From NCBI GenBank assembly GCA_021399445.1, contig JAJTUQ010000004.1, positions 6,138,001 through 6,202,000 on the forward strand: a stretch of 64,000 nt of DNA, written 5' to 3'. The DNA comes from Xylogone sp. PMI_703 (taxonomy: Eukaryota > Ascomycota > Leotiomycetes). The stretch's first letter is position 1; each line of letters begins with the position of its first letter. Shown here one piece after another: positions 21,885 through 34,244 of the stretch. A model generated the notes under the pieces. It was not told the origin of the DNA and did no database searches. It saw only the letters and a program-made list of their open reading frames with translations. A program made the position numbers and the translations under genes.

Positions 21885-22247
21885 TGTTATGAACTTAAGC
21901 CTCTACCTAGGTCCTATAAGATGTACAAATATATACTAAGTCATAAAAAGGTTAGTGAAAACTCAGGAATCAATATAATATAATATATAATTATAACTAT
22001 AATTGTATAAATAACAATCTGTATTATAAGTTAAACATAAGGCTTTTATCTAAGTAATTATCTGGTTTATATATTTAATGAAATATATTAAGATCCCTTA
22101 GACTCCCCAGGTCCTCCAGGTCCATAGACCCCTTGGACCCCCCAGGTCCTCCGGGTCTATCACATAATTTAGGGTGATGTCAGGTTCTCTGTGTAGCTTT
22201 TGCTACCGAGCCTTAGGCCTGACCTCATCCGTATATAGTTTGTGACA
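21885..22247 (-). repeat. Gypsy B 5' LTR (363 bp)
   Basis: TG...CA termini. It contains a GC-rich block of iterated GGTCC/GGACC motifs at about 22,090-22,163 beside the TATA-like ATATATAAACC (minus strand). Directly inside the LTR, in coding orientation, comes CTTTGAGTATCTT, the same leader start as in family C. Confidence 0.92.
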
Positions 22248-22252
22248 GTGAA

Positions 22253-22489
22253 ATTATAAACTTCATAAAATTCTTTAGTTATAAATTTTTGTATTAACTT
22301 ACTTAAGATAATAATCTTATATAAGTTATAGATTTTCTTTACTCTAAGATAAACAAATTATTTATATTATAAATTATAATATTATATAACTTTTTCTATT
22401 AACTTTAATGTTAATATAAGTAAAGTTTCAGTATTACTGTCAGAATTTTGATTTTCCCTACTAAACAAGTTAAATCATGATTATCCCTT
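22253..22489 (-). pseudogene. Copia A integrase/gag-pre-integrase fragment
   Basis: Short piece of copia A between gypsy B and C1. It matches the reverse of 43,975-44,205 in copia D, including the KLIQKPIIKELCE-like stretch. This match proves that the two gypsy elements entered one continuous copia copy. Confidence 0.75.
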
Positions 22490-23096
22490 TGTAACATTCC
22501 TACAAAGGTATGGGGTTATCTATCACTCAAATGATAAATGAAGGTAAAAGGCAAGAGAATAGCTTCACAAAGCTTTAGGGTAATTACTATGAAATGTAGG
22601 TATACTGTAAATCAATTAAGTTAAGCACGAAGCTCTTATTTATTATGAGTTTTATCTACTTATATAAAGAGTGAATTTCCTTTGAGTCCCATTGATCCTA
22701 TCGATTCTCCTGGGGATCCATGGGATCCATAGGATCTGCTTATCTAATCCAGGTGTTTATTTAATCATTAATATTAGTTTTTTATACATATGAACAAATC
22801 ATTAACATAAACAGAAAAGTAATACTATTTCTTTGATAGTATTATCATTTAGTTAATATAATTAAAAGGTTAATATTATAATTTTGATAATATTATCTTT
22901 TAGTTTATATAACCCTTTTTATAGTATTAATATTAAATTTATATTATCTTTTCGTTAATATTAATAATACAATAATACTAATAATATTATAATCAAGTCC
23001 TTATTAATTGTTTTATTTTATACTTATTTAACTAAAAAGATAGTTATAAAGGTTTTGTACTTAAGTTATTTGTTATAATCTTGTAAGATTATAACA
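22490..23096 (-). repeat. Gypsy C1 3' LTR (607 bp)
   Basis: Plus-strand ends tgtaacattcctac ... gattataaca. Contains the GGATCC-rich block at about 22,700-22,745, next to TATATAAAG-type sequence. Confidence 0.92.
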
Positions 23097-23186
23097 TTAT
23101 TCTTTTCTTAACTTAGCTTTGTTTTAGAGCTTATAATTAAGATATAAGAAATCTTATAATAATTTAAACTTTTTTTCTTTTCCATT

Positions 23187-23816
23187 ATATCCTTTAAGTA
23201 TAGACTTAAACAAAATTATAATAAAATTGTACAAAAACGAAAGAAAAAAGTTTTGCTAAAATTATTAACTTATGTTAAAGATATTAAAATCAAAATGTCT
23301 TTTTGTAATAAATACAAAAAGAAAAAATTAATATATTAAATTACTCCAGATTTGTTAAAATGCTCAGAATATATCAAGACAAATAATAACACGAAATGTG
23401 ATATTTATGGCTCTTTAACTACTGATTAAGAAGTACTTAGTCATAAAGAGTGAAAACTTTTGGAGGATTAGGAGAAAGTTTACTTTTTGTAATTAAAAAC
23501 TTAACAAAAGGCTATTAAAGTTTAGACAAAAGTCTTTCGCCTTAATAAATAATATGAAATGTTTAAGATATGTACAACTAAGATACTTTGTCAAGGTCTG
23601 AAATTGTTGAATAAACTGGATGTTGTTGAAGAAAAAGAAAAGCTCGAGAAAGAGAAGGAAAAAGAAATATTATAATAATTAAAAATTATTTAACTGGCGG
23701 AGGCTAGGCCTTTCAAGGCCTTCTTTTCCGACATTGATTTTTTTGTTTATACTAATATTCTGTTCGATCTGTCCTGGTTTACTTTATCCGTTTGTACTCC
23801 TCTAAGAGTTTACTAA
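23187..23816 (+). pseudogene. Antisense accessory ORF of gypsy C1 (unknown function)
   Basis: Begins at ATA 23,187, aligned with the ATG of the C4 copy, and reads in a single phase to TAA 23,814-23,816, 209 codons. About 14 internal TAA/TAG/TGA codons are present, without a frameshift. Shares KIKMSFC, EYI, KLDVVEEKEK and the C-terminal AEARPFKAFFSDID and NILFDLSW segments with the other copies. The tail overlaps the chromodomain coding strand. Probably an accessory gene killed by RIP. Confidence 0.6.
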
Positions 23817-26800
23817 AGTTAGTAAAGTGTTTTTTTGGTTTCCAGGTATCTAATTATCTTTATTTTTTTTATTTTTTCTATCTGACCAAGTATTATTTCT
23901 TGTTCCTTATTAACTTATTGTCTAAGATTTCTTTAACTTCTTATTTCATATTTGGATCTTATTTTAGCTCTAAGTCCAGAGTTGATAATAATCCTGGTAA
24001 TACTTTTTCTAGTATAACTACATAAAATACTAAATATATTTGTATAATGTTAAAGAGTTTTAATTTATATATTAGATTTTTAATTTCTTTTTGATTTTGT
24101 ATAATTTAATCTTTTTTCAGTTTAATTTATTGTTTGATCTTATTATTTTGATAAATCTACAAATAATATAAACTTTATCCTTTTCTTTAAATTTAAGTTC
24201 TATATTATATTTTTGATCATAATATTTCTTTATATGTTTTTATACAAATTTAATATTATATTTTAAATAATTATGAATTTTTTCCAATTTGTTTATTTAT
24301 TGTTTAATTATCTTAGAAATGTTTTTTATCTTCATTTTTATAAAGTAAATTTAGGCTTTATAGCCATAATTTATAAAGAAAGGCATAACTTTAATAATTT
24401 TGCTTTTTATATTATTATATATTTATTATGTTATTAATAAGAGATTTTTCCAATTTGACTACTTATAATTTATATAATAACAAAGATAAATTCTTATAAT
24501 CTGGTTTATTCACTCAATCTGATTATTTGTCTGAGCCTATCCTTTTATAACGATTTTTCTTTTAATACTTAATTTTTTACAAATTACTTCCTAGAATTTT
24601 AACATAAAAAGTTTATCTTTATCCAAAATAATTTCTGTTAAAATATTATAATCTATTATAACCCTGGAAATTGTGATTTTTGCTAAATCTTTAGTTATCT
24701 ATGTTTTTTTCTATAACAACATGATAAAGTACTTCATAAGTTTATTGATTATAATAAAGATTAAGTCATAATAATCTTTATCCAGTTTATTAGTATTTCT
24801 TGATAAAAATAATCTTGTGATAAAATCCCATGAAATAAAAGTCTAAGGCCTTTCTGGTATCTGAAGAAGTATTAATTGTCCTATAAGCTTTTTTTTTGAT
24901 GTTTTAGCCTTATGACAAATATTATAATTATTGATGACTTTAGTAACTTCTTACTAAAGTTTGAAGATAAAGAATTCCTGTTATAACTTATTTTTGGTTT
25001 TTGTGATTCTTTAGTAATTATACATAAATAATTCATATTATTTCTTTATAAACTCCTGGGCAATTACTAGTAAAATAAATATTCTCTTATCTTTTAGCCA
25101 AATGCCCAGGAATTCCTGATCCTCGAGCTAACTGACCTCGGGATCTTTAGAGATTTCTTTCTTTTCTACAGTAATTAACTTAATCTTTTCTAGCCATTCT
25201 TCGTCAATAACCTATATAATCACTAATATTTATACATAATTAAGGTATAAGATGTTGCTTTCCTTTTTAAACATGGTGAATTCTTACTTAAAACTTCTTT
25301 TCATGTAGTCTGGTCACTTGCTCAGAGCATTAGCCCTAGTATTTTTTGATCTTTAGATATAGTAAATCTTAAAATCATATTATATTAACGTTTTATATTA
25401 ATGTATTTGTTTATTGTTAAAATCTTTAGTGATCATGAAAATTATTAGATTCTTGTAGTCTGATAGAATTTTGAATAAATGTTTAGTATTACATAAATAA
25501 ACTTTCTAATACTTATAATAATTTATAATAGCCAAGAGTTCCTTCTTGTAAATGTCATAGTTTAACTTTGCTAAAATAAACTTTTGAGAGTAGAAGGCTA
25601 CTGGCCTCTAACATCTTTTGTTGTCCCTTTGTGATAAGATTTCATTTAATGCCTTACTTAAAGTGTTTATTTCTAGCAAGTATAATTTCTTGGGATTAGT
25701 ATAAACCAGTATTCAGTCTTTATCGAACTGATCTTTAACCTCTTAGAAAGTTCTTTCTTGTCTTTTTTCTTAAACAAAAAATATATCTTTTTTCGTTAAT
25801 TCTGTTAATAAGCCAGTTATCTTCGAGTAAGTTGTTATATAATATTTATAATAATTAACAAGTCCATTAAATTACTGGATTTCTTTGACTATTCTTGGAG
25901 TAAGTCATTCTTTAATAGTTTTCACTTTTTCTAGGTCTATTCAGAATTCTTTGTCCGAAATTATTTTACTTAGAAATTTTACTTTTATTATATTAAACTA
26001 ACATTTAACTAGTTTACACTTTATATCATTATTAATTAATACCTTAAGTATAGTATAAATATATTATTTATATTTTTCTAATATCTTAAAATAAATCAAG
26101 ATATTATCCAAATATATTATTATAAAATAATCCAAATATAGTCTCAAAATTGTATTACTCATTTTCTACATAATTATTAGTACATTTGTTAGATCAAAAG
26201 ATATAATCAATAATTCATAAAGTCTATATTTGGTTTAAATAACAATATACTACTCATGTCCCTCCTTGATCCTTATCAAGTTAAATCTTGCGGCGAAGTC
26301 TAATTTTGTGAAATATCTGGCTTTAATGAGTATATCTTGTATATTGTTAATACAAAGTAATAAATATTTGTTTTTTATAGTTTTATTATTTAAATTTCTG
26401 TAATTTCCACATAGTCTTCCCCGGGGGTCATCTGGCTTTAGTATCCATATTAATAACATTCCCCACGAAGAGCTTGACTCTCTGTAGAAGCTCTTTATGG
26501 TCTGTTCATCTAGTCACTCCCTCAGGATCTTATCTTTAACAGGATTTGTTCTATAAATAAGTTTATATAAAAGGGTTATACCTTTTTAAAGAATGATTTC
26601 ATGGTCTCATTCTTTGTATGAAAATAAAGTTATATCCTTTAGTCATAAAATGAATAATTTGTAACAATCTTGGTATTTCTCCGAAAAAGTGTTTAGTTTA
26701 TTTTAGAAGTCATCTTGAACAAGTTCAACAGCAAAAATATTTTACATAAATAATTCTTTTAGTCTAATGTTATAATAATATTTAAATATTAATTATTTTA

Positions 26801-29118
26801 TTTTCTAGTTAATATTTAAATTATAAAATTTTAACCAAGGTTATCCTAAGATAATATTTTCTTTTTTAAGAAAAAAAACTTTAAACTAGATTTATTCTTA
26901 GTAGTTTCTAATCCTTATAATAATAAGTTTAATTTTGGTAAATACTTTTTTTTTTGTTAATAAATTATTAGTTATTCATAAAAACTGATTATAAATTTTA
27001 GTCTGTGTGTTTATCATCTTAATAATTTGTAACAAGATTAAGTTGACTTGGCTTCCCAAATTTACTAAAATTCTAAGATTTCTGTTACTAAACTTAACAT
27101 CTAGCCGGATGACTTCTCTTTTGCTAACCATAAATATATCAAAGATGAATTCTGTATTAAATTCCTCTTCTTAAGTCATCTGAAGTAGTACTTTCTTTAC
27201 TTTGAACTTTTTCAGGTTAAATAAGTTGTCGATATACTTCTTAAAGAATATTTATTCGTCGTTAAACTCATAATAATAACTTATCTTATAATTATAATAT
27301 TATTTTTGATGTTTTGTATAGAAAATTATTTCTTGATATGTTTTTTTCTTGGTTTAGTATGTCTTTTCTTGGTCTTTATAGTATATAACCTAAGTACAAG
27401 AGTCTTGTTAGGGTGGCTGTATATTTTCTCTCAGAGAATAAGGTACTAGGTTATTGTAGTATAATTTACTGATAATGATTTTTTCGAAGTTAAATTATAT
27501 AACTTTAATTATTGTTCTTAATTTTTATATTTTGTATTAAAAAAGTTTATTTTACTAAAGTAATATATTCTAAAAGATATTTTTTTGACTAATCTTTAGG
27601 TTTTTACATAATTTTTGTCAAAGTGAAAAATTGTTTTAATTAATATTATTCTTTTATTTATTTATGGTTTATTTGTTTAATAAAGTTAAGCAATAAAATC
27701 CTCTTGTTTTACGTGGTTAAAGAGCTTAGAACCCCAGAAGATTTTCTGAAAAGATTCTTCTGTTATTCTTTGGTTAAGTTCTGATGTCTTAGGTATTATA
27801 TATAAGGAATATATTAGTGAAATTCTAGTATATCCTTTTCCTTTTGGGGATTCTTAGTTAACTTGATTGAAACTGTCCTGAAATTCTTTATGGATTATTG
27901 GTTCTTCTTTAACTTATCCTGGGAGGAATAAGTCTGATAAATTAGTAATGTCTTAATATTCTTCTGGAGAGAAGTTGTCAAGATTAGTAATTTTTAAGTC
28001 TTGTTATTCCATTTTCTTCACAGTAGATATTAATATATTTAGTTCATTGACAGTAAAAGAAAAGACTCCTGAAGACGTCATATTCCTGGCATTATGGTAA
28101 ACTTCTGTCGTAAAGTCTTCTGTAAGAAAAATTCGTAGGATCTGGTCTACTGATTAATTTTTGAGATCTTCAGGCAGTTTATCGGAGTTGTTATCTGTGA
28201 ATACTATCGATACTGTTTTAGTTTCTTTTGTTTTTCCTTTTCCTTTGTTATTATATTCTGATACTCTATGTCTTGCTTAGTTGCACCTGAAGCAAAGGTT
28301 CTTTTCCCTTCTTTCCTTATATTGTTCAAGGGAGAGGTCAAACCCTTTCTTTCCTTTTTTAGAGCCTCTGCTCTTGCTGGGTTTCTTAGCCTTGCTTTTT
28401 GTGATCTGGTCCAAGTCCATCAGATCCCTTCAGTTGTCTGTGGGACCTTTTTGTTTGTTGGATTAAGAGGAATAAAAAATCTTTCCTTTCTTTTCTATAT
28501 GTCTTTTGTATTAGAAGTTATCAATTTCTTCAACTTCCTTCATTTGTTTTAGTAATGTGTCTAAACAAGGCTTAATTCGAGTTAACTCATCCTTGACTAA
28601 TTCCTTGAGTCTTTTGTGATGCTAAAACATAAGAGTTTTGTCTTCTTAGCTGATTAAGTTACTTAGTTGTCTGAATCTGATATTGTATATTATTATAGAT
28701 CTGGTTTACTTAAGGGTGTATAACTATTATTCTGCTTTATTCGTTTCATAAGAATTACTAAAGACTCTTTTCAACTTATCCTCAAAGTTATTGACAGATT
28801 TAAAAATATTAATAATGTTTTACTATTTATCCTCATGTCTTACTGAATATTTTTCTTCATTTTCTGTGTATAAGAAGATTTATTATAATATTTTATTATT
28901 AAAATAAGAGATTATCTAAATAATTTTTTCGAAGTCACTCTTGAGTGTTTACTTATGTAAGGACAAGTAAAAGTGGACTTGAAACAGAAATATCTTTAGT
29001 TTAATCTTCTTGCCATAATACTTCTTGATCTTTTTAACTTAAACTTCTTTTCCATAAAACTGGGTTGCTGGTTCTAGTCTGTTCTAAGAGCTGGGGGTGT
29101 TAAAGATTCTCTGGTTAT
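23800..29118 (-). pseudogene. Gypsy C1 gag-pol with chromodomain
   Basis: Gag start is at 29,118 (ATG now ATA). A CCHC knuckle lies near 28,265-28,310: CFRCN, then AR-H, with the last Cys now Tyr (SEYNN). RT is at 26,250-26,459: DDPRGRLCGNYRNLN and ARYFTKLDFAARFNLIRI. RNase H is near 25,500-25,600 (YDIYKKELLAI). The integrase HHCC segment is near 24,905-24,930 (VINNYNICHKA); the core, with DEDYYD and a DKDKL-type second Asp, follows at about 24,420-24,880. The chromodomain is at about 23,800-23,990: YEVKEILDNKL, QYLVK, LDTWKPKKHFTNFSKLLEEY. This domain order defines a chromovirus. Inactive. Confidence 0.85.
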
Positions 29119-29147
29119 AGTATCTTCGAGTTTCAAGGTACTCAAAG

Positions 29148-29754
29148 TGTAACATTCTTATAAAGGTATAAGGTTATTTATTATTCAAATAATAAATGAA
29201 GGTAAAGGGTAAGAGAATAGCTTTACAAGGCTTTAGGGTAGTTATTATGAAATGCAAATATATTATAAATTAATTGAGTTGAGTATGAAGTTCTTATTTA
29301 TTATGAGTTTTATTTATTTATATAAAGAATGAATTTCCTTTAAATCCCATTGATCTTATCGATCTTCCTGGAGATCCATGGGATCCATGAGATCTGTTTA
29401 TCTAATCCAGGTACTTATTTAATTGTTAGTATTAGTTTTTTACATATATAAGTAAATTATTAGCACAAATAGAAAAGTAATATTATTTCTCTGATAATAT
29501 TATTACTTAACTAGTACAACTAAAAGGTTAGTACTATAATTTCGATAATACTATCCTTTAACTTGTATAACCCTTTTTACAGTATTAGTGTTGAACTTGT
29601 ACTATCCTTTTACTAATACTAATAATATGATAATACTAGCGATATTATAACCAGGTCCTTGTTAGCTATCTTATCTTATACTTATTTAACTAAGAAGACA
29701 GCTATAGAGGCCTTGTACTTAAGTCGCTTGTTATAACCCTACGGGGTCATGACA
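29148..29754 (-). repeat. Gypsy C1 5' LTR (607 bp)
   Basis: The least mutated copy of the family LTR. It ends in ccctacggggtcatgaca, so the coding-strand LTR starts TGTCATGACCCCGTAGGG, with a short palindromic CCCCGTAGGG. The leader CTTTGAGTACCTTGAAACTC follows at once on the coding strand. Confidence 0.93.
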
Positions 29755-31685
29755 CCCTTTTTTATTTTAATATTATTAACTAAAGTTATTTCCTTTAGCT
29801 TATTCATGATAAAACTCATAATATATACTCTTTCACGTTATTTAACTTTAATGTATTAATTCTTTTGATTTTTTTGAGTAAAATATATTATATATAGATC
29901 AAAAAAGCTATCAAAACCCTTTTCACAAATATATTAATTAAAGAGTAAATTAGCTCTAAGATTCAAAATAAATAAAGTATTAGACAATAATATAATATTT
30001 TTATTTTTTAACTTTATTTCGGTAGTCTTTTTCTTTTATATATATAATTTTCTATCTTTAACCTTTATTTTGTAATATTTAATATTAATCATTAATTATT
30101 TAAAAAGTTAAAAGTTATTAGTCATATATGAAGAAGTATTAATATTTATAATTTAAACAGAAGATTTAACTTTATATATTTTTTTTTTTGATATTCTTAT
30201 AACTTTGTCTTTTTCCTCGGATAAGTCATCAAAACTTAACTTTGTTTTTGATATTAAGTCATATTCAGAAAAGTAACTAATAATATAACTATAAAAATGT
30301 TATCTTAACTTATTCCTTTTATAATGACTTTTGCTTTTATTCTTCTTTATTGTTTTCTAAGAGTATCATAATTTATTATCCTTGGATTTGAAGCTAAAAA
30401 TGTATTTTCTTGTATTATGTCTGAGTTTATAATATTTGATAAAATGATTCCTGTTATATAAATAATATTTGACTTCTCTCTAGTCAAGTGAATTATTTTT
30501 ATATTTATTCTGTTAACTTGAGCTTTTACTCTTTTTGTCCTATAATCTTTGTATTTTTTTGTCTTAAACAATAAATACTATTAAGTTGATGACTTTCTTT
30601 TTATGTTTTTAGAAAATATTAATCTTATTCACGATTTTAAGTATTAATTGTATATTAATCATAATTATAATTATTAAGTATTTTTCGAGGAGTCCTGTAA
30701 GAAAGAATTCGAATATTTACTTTATGTTAAAGTTATCCTTAAATTCAAAAGTTACTTTTATAACTTTCTTTCTCAACTCTTGTACTCAGATCTATCCCTT
30801 TTTGATTGTCATACTCTGCTTTAACTTGAATAAGGTAAATTGAGCCATTTCACTTTAAATAATATAAAGTAATAATTTATTATATTTAGAATATAACTTT
30901 GTCTATATTAGTTAAGTTTTAGACTTATCATAGATCAGTTTATTGTTTATAATATTAATATAGATTAAAATTATATATAAAACTTTTATAAATATAGTTT
31001 TATATTTTTCTTACTTTTTAATATTTTATATACTATCTTTTGATCCACTTTATAGTCTATCCTTTACTTTCAAGTTCTCTAATTATTTTATTATACTTTC
31101 AATAATGATCTTGAGTATTTTTGTACTTATTAATATAATAAGGTTCTTTGAATCTAAGTATATTTTGTGATTATTTTGTTTAGTATAAATTTTAGTGATT
31201 TTTCCTTAAAATAAAGTTTTATTAATTTAAACTATTTTTGTCAATTTACTTTACTAAAGATGTTAACAAAGTATTTATATATAAAATGATTAGTATCCAT
31301 TTTCTCAAATGTTAATAAAATAAAGATAATGAAGATTTTGTCATCTTTTGAGTTATTATATTATAACTCAAGGTTAAAAAGATTTATAATTAATTATTAA
31401 GTTTAAATAAATAGGTAAGTATTATACTAAAGTGCTTAATATTGATTAAGAAGCCATAATCTTCAAGTATTTGTTATAGACTAATAATTTGTTATATATT
31501 TACTTATTTCAAGACTTAAAACTAATTAGTTTATATTTTAACTAATGTTCTACAAACTTCTTTCTTCTACAAAGACTTATACAGTAATGTATGTTTTAGC
31601 TATCTTTGGTGATAAACTTATGGTGAACATGTCCTAACTGTTATTCTTCTTAGTAATGCCTTAACATATATCTAAGTTCATAACT
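29755..31685 (-). pseudogene. Copia A gag and protease region
   Basis: 5' third of copia A, collinear in reverse with 34,745-35,734 and 43,011-43,960 of copia D. The open stretch 30,347-30,571 corresponds to the region leading into the aspartic protease (ENTFLASN). The rest is broken by stops. The leader beside the 5' LTR reads AGTTATGAACTTAG on the coding strand. Confidence 0.7.
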
Positions 31686-31915
31686 TATTAAGATTATGAT
31701 CATTATACTTATATTATAGAAGTATTAATTCACTAAGTACTATTGTATTGTAAGGTTAAATAAGTTTATATTAGCTTATATATTGTATACTTATACTTAT
31801 ATTCAGTATTTAAGGGATTGTACCCTTAAATACTCTCTTACTGGATTATTAGTCGTTCTACTCTAATTGTATAACTACTGAGCACTAGTATGCTTTACTC
31901 CCATAATTCCTAACA
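31686..31915 (-). repeat. Copia A 5' LTR (230 bp)
   Basis: The inner end has TA instead of TG (31,686), a single G-to-A change; the outer end cctaaca is intact. Matches the 12,109 LTR along its length. Confidence 0.9.
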
Positions 31916-32588
31916 ATATTATTATAAAATGATTTAAATATAGTCTTAAGATTATATTATTCACTTTTTGTACAATTGTTAGTACATTTGTTAAATCAAA
32001 AAATATAACCAAAAGTTTATAAAGTTTATATTTAGTTCAAATAATAATATATTGTTTATATCTTTCTTTGATTCTTATCAAGTTAAATTTTGTAACAAAA
32101 TCTAGTTTAATGAAATATTTTATTTTGATAAGTATATCTTATATATATTAATACAAAATAATAAATATCTGTTTTTTATAATTTTATTATTTAAATTTCT
32201 GTAATCTTTATATAATCTTTTCCGAGAGTTATTTAGTTTTAATGTTTATATTAATGATATTCTTTATAAAAAACTTAACTCTTTATAAAAACTTTTTGTA
32301 GTTTGTTTATCTAATTATTCTTTAAGAATCTTATCTTTGGCAAGATTTGTTCTATATATAAAATTATATAAAAGTATTATATTTTCTTGAAGAATAATTT
32401 TATAATCTTATTTTTTGTATAAAAATAAAATAATATCTTTTGATTACAGAGTAAATAATTTATAATAATCTTAATATTTTTCAAGAAAAATATTTAATTA
32501 ACTTTAAAAATTATCTTAAATATATTTAACAATAAAGATATTCTAAATTGATTATTTTTTTGGTTTAATATTATAATAACATTTAAAC

Positions 32589-32782
32589 TGTCGGTACACT
32601 CCCATAACGCGTGGCACGACGTAATACTGTAATTACGGTATGTTAATTGTGTTATATTAAGAGATGGTTGTTGTTTTTACTACGTATGGCCAGAGGGGTT
32701 ATATAGCTTACGGCTACAGCTCTCCTCCGGAATAGGTTTAGCTTACATGCACGTGATAAGCACGTACTGGTATGAACCAACA
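32589..32782. repeat. Solo LTR, family s1 (194 bp)
   Basis: TGTCGGTACACTCC ... GAACCAACA, with exact TSD TAAAC on both sides (32,584-32,588 and 32,783-32,787). It stands out as a GC-richer island (acgcgtggcacgacg, cacgtgataagcacgt) in heavily AT-converted C0. Not related to the other LTRs here. Orientation and parent element unknown. Confidence 0.75.
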
Positions 32783-33394
32783 TAAACATTAGTTTTTTAG
32801 TTTTCTAATTAATGTTTAAGTTATAGAATTTTAACTAAAGTTATTCTAAAATAATATTTTCTTTTCTTAAAGTTAAGATTTCGAATTAGATTTTTTTTTG
32901 ATAATTATTAATTTTTATAATAAAAGGTTTAATTTTAATGAATATTTCTTTTTTGTTAATTAAGTTATTTGTTATCTATAAAGGTTAGTTAAAGATTTCT
33001 GTAAATGTCTTTAATACTTTAATAGTTTTAGATAACATAAGATTAATCTAGTTTCTAGAGTTTATTATTACTTTAAGTTTTTTATTGTTAAATTTAATAC
33101 TCAGGCAAATAATCTTTTTTTTGTTTATTATAAATATATTTAATATAAACTTAATGTTAAATTCTTTTTCTTGGATTAGTTATAATAAAATTTGTTTTTT
33201 AAATTTTTTTATGTTAAAAAGGTTATTAATATATTTTTTAGGAAATATTTATTTATTATTAAATTTATAATAATAATTAATTTTGTAATTATAAAATTTT
33301 TCTTGTTATTTTATATAAAAAGATAATTCTTGATAAAGTTTTTTTTTTGTTTAATAAGATTTTTTTATAACTTTATAATAAACAATCTATATAT

Positions 33395-34000
33395 TGTCAT
33401 GACCCTACAGGGTTATGACAAACAACTTAGTTATATAGTTTTTATAGCCATCACCTTAGTTAAATAAGTATAAGATAAGATGGTTATCAAAGACCTGGTT
33501 ATAGTATCATTAATATTATTATATTATTAATATTAACAAAAAGATAATACAAATTTAATACTAATATTATAAAAAGGGTTATATCAGCTAAAGGATAATA
33601 TTATCGAAATTATAGTACTAACCCTTTAGTTATACTAATTAAGTAATAATATTATCAGAGAAATAATATTACCTTTCCACTTGTGTTAATAATTAGTTCA
33701 TATGTGTAAAAAGCTAATACTAATGATTAAGCGAACACCTGGATTAGATAAGCAGATCCCATAGATCCCATGGATCCCAGGAGGAGTAATAAGATCAATA
33801 AGACTCGAAGGAAATTCACTCTTTATATAAATAGATAAAACTTACAATAAATAAGAGTTTCGTGCTTAACTCAATTGATTTACAGCATACCTGCATTTCA
33901 TAGTAACTATTCTAAAGCCTTGTGAAACTATTCTCTTGCCCTTTACCTTCATCTATCATTTGAGTGATAAATAACCTTATACCCTTGTAGGAACGTTATA
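33395..34000 (+). repeat. Solo LTR of gypsy family C, plus orientation (606 bp)
   Basis: Complete family C LTR (TGTCATGACCCTACAGGG ... aacgttata, terminal CA now TA) with exact TSD TATAT (33,390-33,394 and 34,001-34,005). No internal sequence remains, and C0 continues on both sides, so the rest was removed by LTR-LTR recombination. Confidence 0.88.
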
Positions 34001-34244
34001 TATATATAAATCTAATTATAATAGTTATACGTTTTTTGTTATTAAGTAAAGTATTAAGTCATTGTAATAAAGTCTGTTGATGATGATTTTTTCGAAATTA
34101 GTTTATATAACTTTAATAATTACTTTTAGTTTTTATATTTTGTATCAAAGAAGTCTTTTTTATTAGATTAGTATATTTTATATAATGTTTTTTTGACTAA
34201 TTACTAAGTTTTTATATAATTTTCATTAAGTGATATAAATATAC

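Larger units (their letters stand above)
15399..22247 (-). mobile_element. Gypsy B: complete chromovirus inserted in copia A
   Basis: 6,849 bp with equal-length LTRs (363 bp each) at 15,399-15,761 and 21,885-22,247. The TSD is ATAAA (15,394-15,398) versus GTGAA (22,248-22,252), identical apart from G-to-A changes. The uninterrupted copia D copy near 44,200 reads straight across this point. A polypurine tract AAAAAGGAGATAA precedes the 3' LTR. Gag, protease, RT, integrase and chromodomain follow on the minus strand, plus an antisense frame at 15,852-16,472. Confidence 0.92.
22490..29754 (-). mobile_element. Gypsy C1: complete chromovirus inserted in copia A
   Basis: 7,265 bp with 607-bp LTRs at both ends and an exact TSD CCCTT (22,485-22,489 and 29,755-29,759). 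The gag half is less damaged than the pol half. Best-preserved full-length reference for family C in this window. Contains gag with a zinc knuckle, protease, RT, RNase H, integrase, a chromodomain and an antisense frame near the 3' LTR. Confidence 0.93.
12109..31915 (-). mobile_element. Copia A: Ty1/copia LTR retrotransposon, minus strand
   Basis: Bounded by LTRs at 12,109-12,340 and 31,686-31,915 with a perfect 5-bp TSD ATATT (12,104-12,108 and 31,916-31,920); the empty site is seen uninterrupted in C1 near 26,125. It holds two later insertions, gypsy B and gypsy C1. Subtracting these and their TSD copies leaves 5,683 bp, against 5,692 bp for copia D of the same family. The order gag, protease, integrase, RT, RNase H (read right to left) is that of copia elements. 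Coding frames are destroyed by RIP-type changes. Confidence 0.9.

Noticed and set aside
28268..28552. Plus-strand frames of 94 and 61 codons
   Set aside because: Antisense of the C1 gag zinc-knuckle region.
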